This document shows positions 6,019-7,906 of a stretch of 7,906 nt of DNA, in pieces. Under the pieces are notes generated by a model. The model had not been told where the DNA came from, did not search any database, and saw only the letters and a program-made list of their open reading frames with translations. The DNA is from Comamonadaceae bacterium (GTDB lineage: Bacteria > Pseudomonadota > Gammaproteobacteria > Burkholderiales > Burkholderiaceae_C). Position 1 is the stretch's first letter. Each line of letters starts with the position of its first letter. The position numbers were made by a program, and so were the translations under genes. The stretch covers positions 1 to 7,906 of the forward strand of contig JAJTBK010000092.1 of assembly GCA_021286965.1 (NCBI GenBank), read 5' to 3'.

Positions 6019-7212
6019 ATGAACCCTCTCGATACCACGGCAGCACCCGATACCGACGCCCCCAGCTACACGCTCTGGCAGCTCGTGCGCTATATGCTGG
6101 CCCTGGGTACCTGGGGCTTTGGCGGCCCCGTGGCCTTGGCGGGCTACATGTACCGCGACCTGGTGGAGAAACGCCGCTGGATCGCCGACGCTGACTACAA
6201 GGAAGGCCTGGCGCTGGCCCAGTTGATGCCCGGCCCCCTGGCAGCGCAGTTAGCGATCTACCTGGGCTATGTGCACTACCGCTTCATCGGCGCCAGCCTG
6301 GTTGGCGTGGCTTTCGTCTTGCCGTCGTTCTTCATGGTGGTGGTGCTGGGGGCTGCCTATGTGGCCTACGGCGGCATCGGCTGGATGCAGTCGGTGTTCT
6401 ATGGCGTGGGCGCCGCCGTGATCGGCATCATTGCCATGAGCGCCTACAAGCTGACCAGCAAGAGCGTTGGCAAGGACAAGTTGCTGTGGCCGATCTTCCT
6501 GGTGAGCGCGGCCGTCACCGTGGCCACCCAGTCCGAAGAGGTCTGGCTGTTCCTCGGCGCCGGGGTGCTGGTGTGGTTCTGGCGCGCGCCGCCAGCCTGG
6601 CTCAAGCGCGGCGGGCAGCTCGACAGTGTGGCCGCCCCCTTGGCAGGTCTGTTCGCACTGAACGCCATCGACTGGGCCAGGCTCAAGCAGATCGGACTGT
6701 ACTTCGCTTATGCGGGCAGCTTCGTCTTTGGCAGCGGCCTGGCGATCGTGCCCTTCCTCTATGGCGGCGTCGTCAAGGAATACGGCTGGCTGACCGACCG
6801 GCAGTTCGTGGACGCGGTGGCCGTGGCCATGATCACGCCGGGGCCGGTGGTGATCACGACGGGCTTCATCGGCTTTCTCGTATCCGGCTTCTGGGGCGCG
6901 GTGGTCGCGGCCCTGGCCACCTTCGTGCCTTGCTATCTGTTCACGGTCATCCCAGCCCCGTATTTCAAGAAATACGGCAAGCGCCCCGATGTCATTGCCT
7001 TCGTGGACGGCGTGACGGCTGCAGCCATTGGCTCCATTGCAGGCGCGGTGATCGTCATCGGGCAGCGCTCCATTACTGACTGGATCACAGCGGTGCTGGC
7101 CCTGGCGACGGCTGCGGTGCTGTGGCGCTTCAAGAAGGTGCCCGAGCCGCTCATCGTCGTGGCCGCAGCCGCCATCGGGCTGATCGTCCACCCGCTGAGC
7201 ACGCACAGCTGA
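6019..7212 (+). CDS. chrA: ChrA, chromate efflux transporter (CHR family, two-domain)
   Basis: A 397-residue polytopic inner-membrane protein of the long-chain CHR family, which expels chromate from the cytoplasm using the proton motive force. Both homologous halves are present. The first has GTWGFGGPVALAGYM (from residue 30) and LMPGPLAAQLAIYLGY (PGP at 71-73). The second has SFVFGSGLAIVPFLYGG (from 234) and ITPGPVVITTGFIGF (PGP at 274-276). The FGGP and FGSG motifs with the paired PGP loops are diagnostic. The length is typical of full proteins, with no sign of damage. AGGGAC (6009-6014) lies just before ATG6019. The chrB-chrA spacer contains a tandem AGCACTTC (5993-6000 and 6001-6008) that brings this site in. 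Co-transcription with chrB is expected, with chromate as inducer. Confidence 0.95.
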   Translation: MNPLDTTAAPDTDAPSYTLWQLVRYMLALGTWGFGGPVALAGYMYRDLVEKRRWIADADYKEGLALAQLMPGPLAAQLAIYLGYVHYRFIGASLVGVAFVLPSFFMVVVLGAAYVAYGGIGWMQSVFYGVGAAVIGIIAMSAYKLTSKSVGKDKLLWPIFLVSAAVTVATQSEEVWLFLGAGVLVWFWRAPPAWLKRGGQLDSVAAPLAGLFALNAIDWARLKQIGLYFAYAGSFVFGSGLAIVPFLYGGVVKEYGWLTDRQFVDAVAVAMITPGPVVITTGFIGFLVSGFWGAVVAALATFVPCYLFTVIPAPYFKKYGKRPDVIAFVDGVTAAAIGSIAGAVIVIGQRSITDWITAVLALATAAVLWRFKKVPEPLIVVAAAAIGLIVHPLSTHS

Positions 7213-7319
7213 CGGCCTGTCTGCAAACACCTGACCCGACCACCCACGACCGATGCCACTCGGACCAGGCTGAAACGCCGACGATAACCGTCTGTCCCAC
7301 TGTACAAAAGACACCCCGA

Positions 7320-7697
7320 ATGACTATCGCCGCCTGGTACTTCACATGCATTTCAATTGCCGTAACCCTGTGGTTTCCACTGGCTGCTACTGCCAAAGAG
7401 GTGGCGCTGACGGGCTCGCAGATCAGTACCGCCATCAGTGGCCAATACGTGACCGACGAACACCACTGGGGACACAGGTATTTTGCGGATGGGCGCGTCG
7501 AGCGATCGGAGAATGGCCGCCAGCGAACGGCGCACTGGTCGATCCAAGGCAAGCGACTGTGCTTGCTGCAGCCAGAAATCAGCAAGGTCGAGCCGATCTG
7601 CTACAGCGTCACCCGCGACGGGCAGGAGCTGCAGTACCGGGACGATGCGCAGTTTGTGGTGTTTCGCGGGCTGCTCAAACCCATGCCCAAGCGCTAG
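7320..7697 (+). CDS. Small predicted exported protein downstream of chrA, function unknown
   Basis: From ATG7320 the frame gives 125 residues with a probable signal peptide: a hydrophobic stretch ending PLAATA, cut about residue 25 before KEVAL. The mature part has LTGSQISTAISGQYV, a Gly/Tyr/Phe-rich strand pattern (HHWGHRYFADGRVE), HWSIQGKRLCLLQPE and ICYSVTRDGQELQY. This looks like a small beta-rich periplasmic domain with two cysteines (LCLL and ICYS) that could form a disulfide. I do not recognise a named family with confidence. The start has no good ribosome binding site; the frame is open back to 7122 inside chrA, but that extension is not convincing. It lies 107 bases after chrA on the same strand, inside the bracketed chr module, so a role alongside chromate resistance is plausible but only by position. 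Its TAG stop sits exactly on the edge of the duplicated segment. Confidence 0.68.
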   Translation: MTIAAWYFTCISIAVTLWFPLAATAKEVALTGSQISTAISGQYVTDEHHWGHRYFADGRVERSENGRQRTAHWSIQGKRLCLLQPEISKVEPICYSVTRDGQELQYRDDAQFVVFRGLLKPMPKR

Positions 7698-7769
7698 CGC
7701 CTGAACCTGCCCATGAGCGCGCAGCTGCAGGCGATCATCGAAAGCCTGGCGGCGGCCCAGGTGGAATAA
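7698..7769 (+). pseudogene. Duplicated 3' fragment of the GltI-like binding-protein gene
   Basis: The 23 final sense codons of the binding-protein gene (RLNLPMSAQL...AAAQVE) and its TAA are repeated here, identical to 4592-4663. There is no start or promoter of its own. It follows the TAG of the preceding exported-protein gene in the same reading frame, where the intact gene has CAG. It is a relic of the duplication. Confidence 0.9.
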
Positions 7770-7786
7770 AACAACCCCAGCAAAAA

Positions 7787-7823
7787 TAGCCGCTAGCGCT
7801 TATCCAGCAAGCGCAAGAAGCTA
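7787..7823. repeat. Comamonadaceae-type intergenic palindrome, copy B
   Basis: Arms TAGCCGCTAGCGCTT and AAGCGCAAGAAGCTA correspond to 4827-4863 with two base changes. Both changes weaken the pairing relative to copy A, which suggests this copy is drifting. Confidence 0.55.
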
Positions 7824-7837
7824 TCAAACCAATAGCA

Positions 7838-7860
7838 AACGGGCGCCTTGGGCGCCCGTT
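7838..7860. terminator. Strong GC-rich hairpin between convergent genes, copy B
   Basis: This is identical to the ten-pair hairpin at 4878-4900. It lies 24 bases from the ssb stop, between the plus-strand chr genes and the minus-strand ssb gene. It is well placed to end transcription from both sides. As in copy A, no T-run follows on the plus strand. Confidence 0.6.
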
Positions 7861-7883
7861 GTGCATGGTGGTAGCGAGAAGGC

Positions 7884-7906
7884 TCAGAACGGAATGTCGT
7901 CGTCCA
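7884..7906 (-). CDS. ssb: ssb, 3' end only (single-stranded DNA-binding protein C-terminal tail)
   Basis: Read on the minus strand from the right edge, the codons give DDDIPF followed by TGA (7886-7884). DDDIPF with the Pro-Phe end is the conserved acidic tip of bacterial SSB, which docks repair and replication proteins. Only six sense codons are inside the window, so the call depends on this motif and on its exact placement at a stop codon. Confidence 0.72.

Larger units (their letters stand above)
7696..7872. repeat. Direct repeat copy B: uninterrupted duplicate of binding-protein 3' end and terminator
   Basis: These 177 bases match copy A (4590-4912) but without its 146-base insertion. 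The coding part is identical over more than 70 bases. The non-coding part differs by one A and three substitutions. The match begins at the second base of the TAG stop of the exported-protein gene and ends 11 bases before the ssb stop. Confidence 0.93.

Noticed and set aside
6250..7314. A 354-codon minus-strand frame opposite chrA
   Set aside because: It is a shadow of chrA with low-complexity composition, no start context and no recognisable motif.
4913..7695. Chr module as a transposon or integron cassette
   Set aside because: No transposase, integrase, terminal inverted repeats or attC-like site is found at its edges. The only bracketing feature is the duplicated gene end.

Overview
The window looks like chromosomal DNA of a GC-rich betaproteobacterium, most likely a member of the Comamonadaceae (Acidovorax, Alicycliphilus, Diaphorobacter or a relative). 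Three things suggest this: the protein style, a TAGCTGCTAGCGCTT-type intergenic palindrome that I associate with that family, and a single-stranded-DNA-binding-protein tail (DDDIPF-stop) entering from the right edge. The assignment rests on recognition, not on a database search.

Left part (1-1507). A Fic-family gene on the minus strand runs off the left edge and has lost its N-terminus. Its open frame stops abruptly at a TGA (957-959), against the leader of a small glyoxalase/VOC-fold gene on the plus strand (1024-1404). Behind that gene lies a 28-codon reading frame with a good ribosome binding site; it reads like a scrap of a membrane transporter.

Middle part (1508-4663). A leader with a perfect TATTTCC-N4-GGAAATA palindrome precedes a compact plus-strand operon. 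The operon holds a YfcG/YghU-like glutathione S-transferase, a dicarboxylate/amino acid:cation symporter (DAACS family), and a GltI-like periplasmic glutamate/aspartate-binding protein. The last two genes overlap by ATGA. A binding protein tied to a secondary carrier, with no ABC permease or ATPase genes nearby, is unusual.

Right part (4664-7906). A chromate-resistance module (chrB sensor-regulator, chrA efflux pump, then a small predicted exported protein) lies between two copies of one sequence. That sequence is the last ~24 codons of the binding-protein gene plus its downstream palindrome and terminator (copy A 4590-4912, copy B 7696-7872). Copy B is followed at once by the convergent ssb gene, so the older order was probably binding protein - terminator - ssb, and the chr module was added with duplication of the junction. 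Copy A is interrupted by a ~136-bp terminal-inverted-repeat element that copy B lacks. The window therefore holds both the filled and the empty site of a small MITE-like element, with a 9-bp AAAAATAGC target duplication. No transposase, integrase, tRNA, rRNA or CRISPR array was seen.
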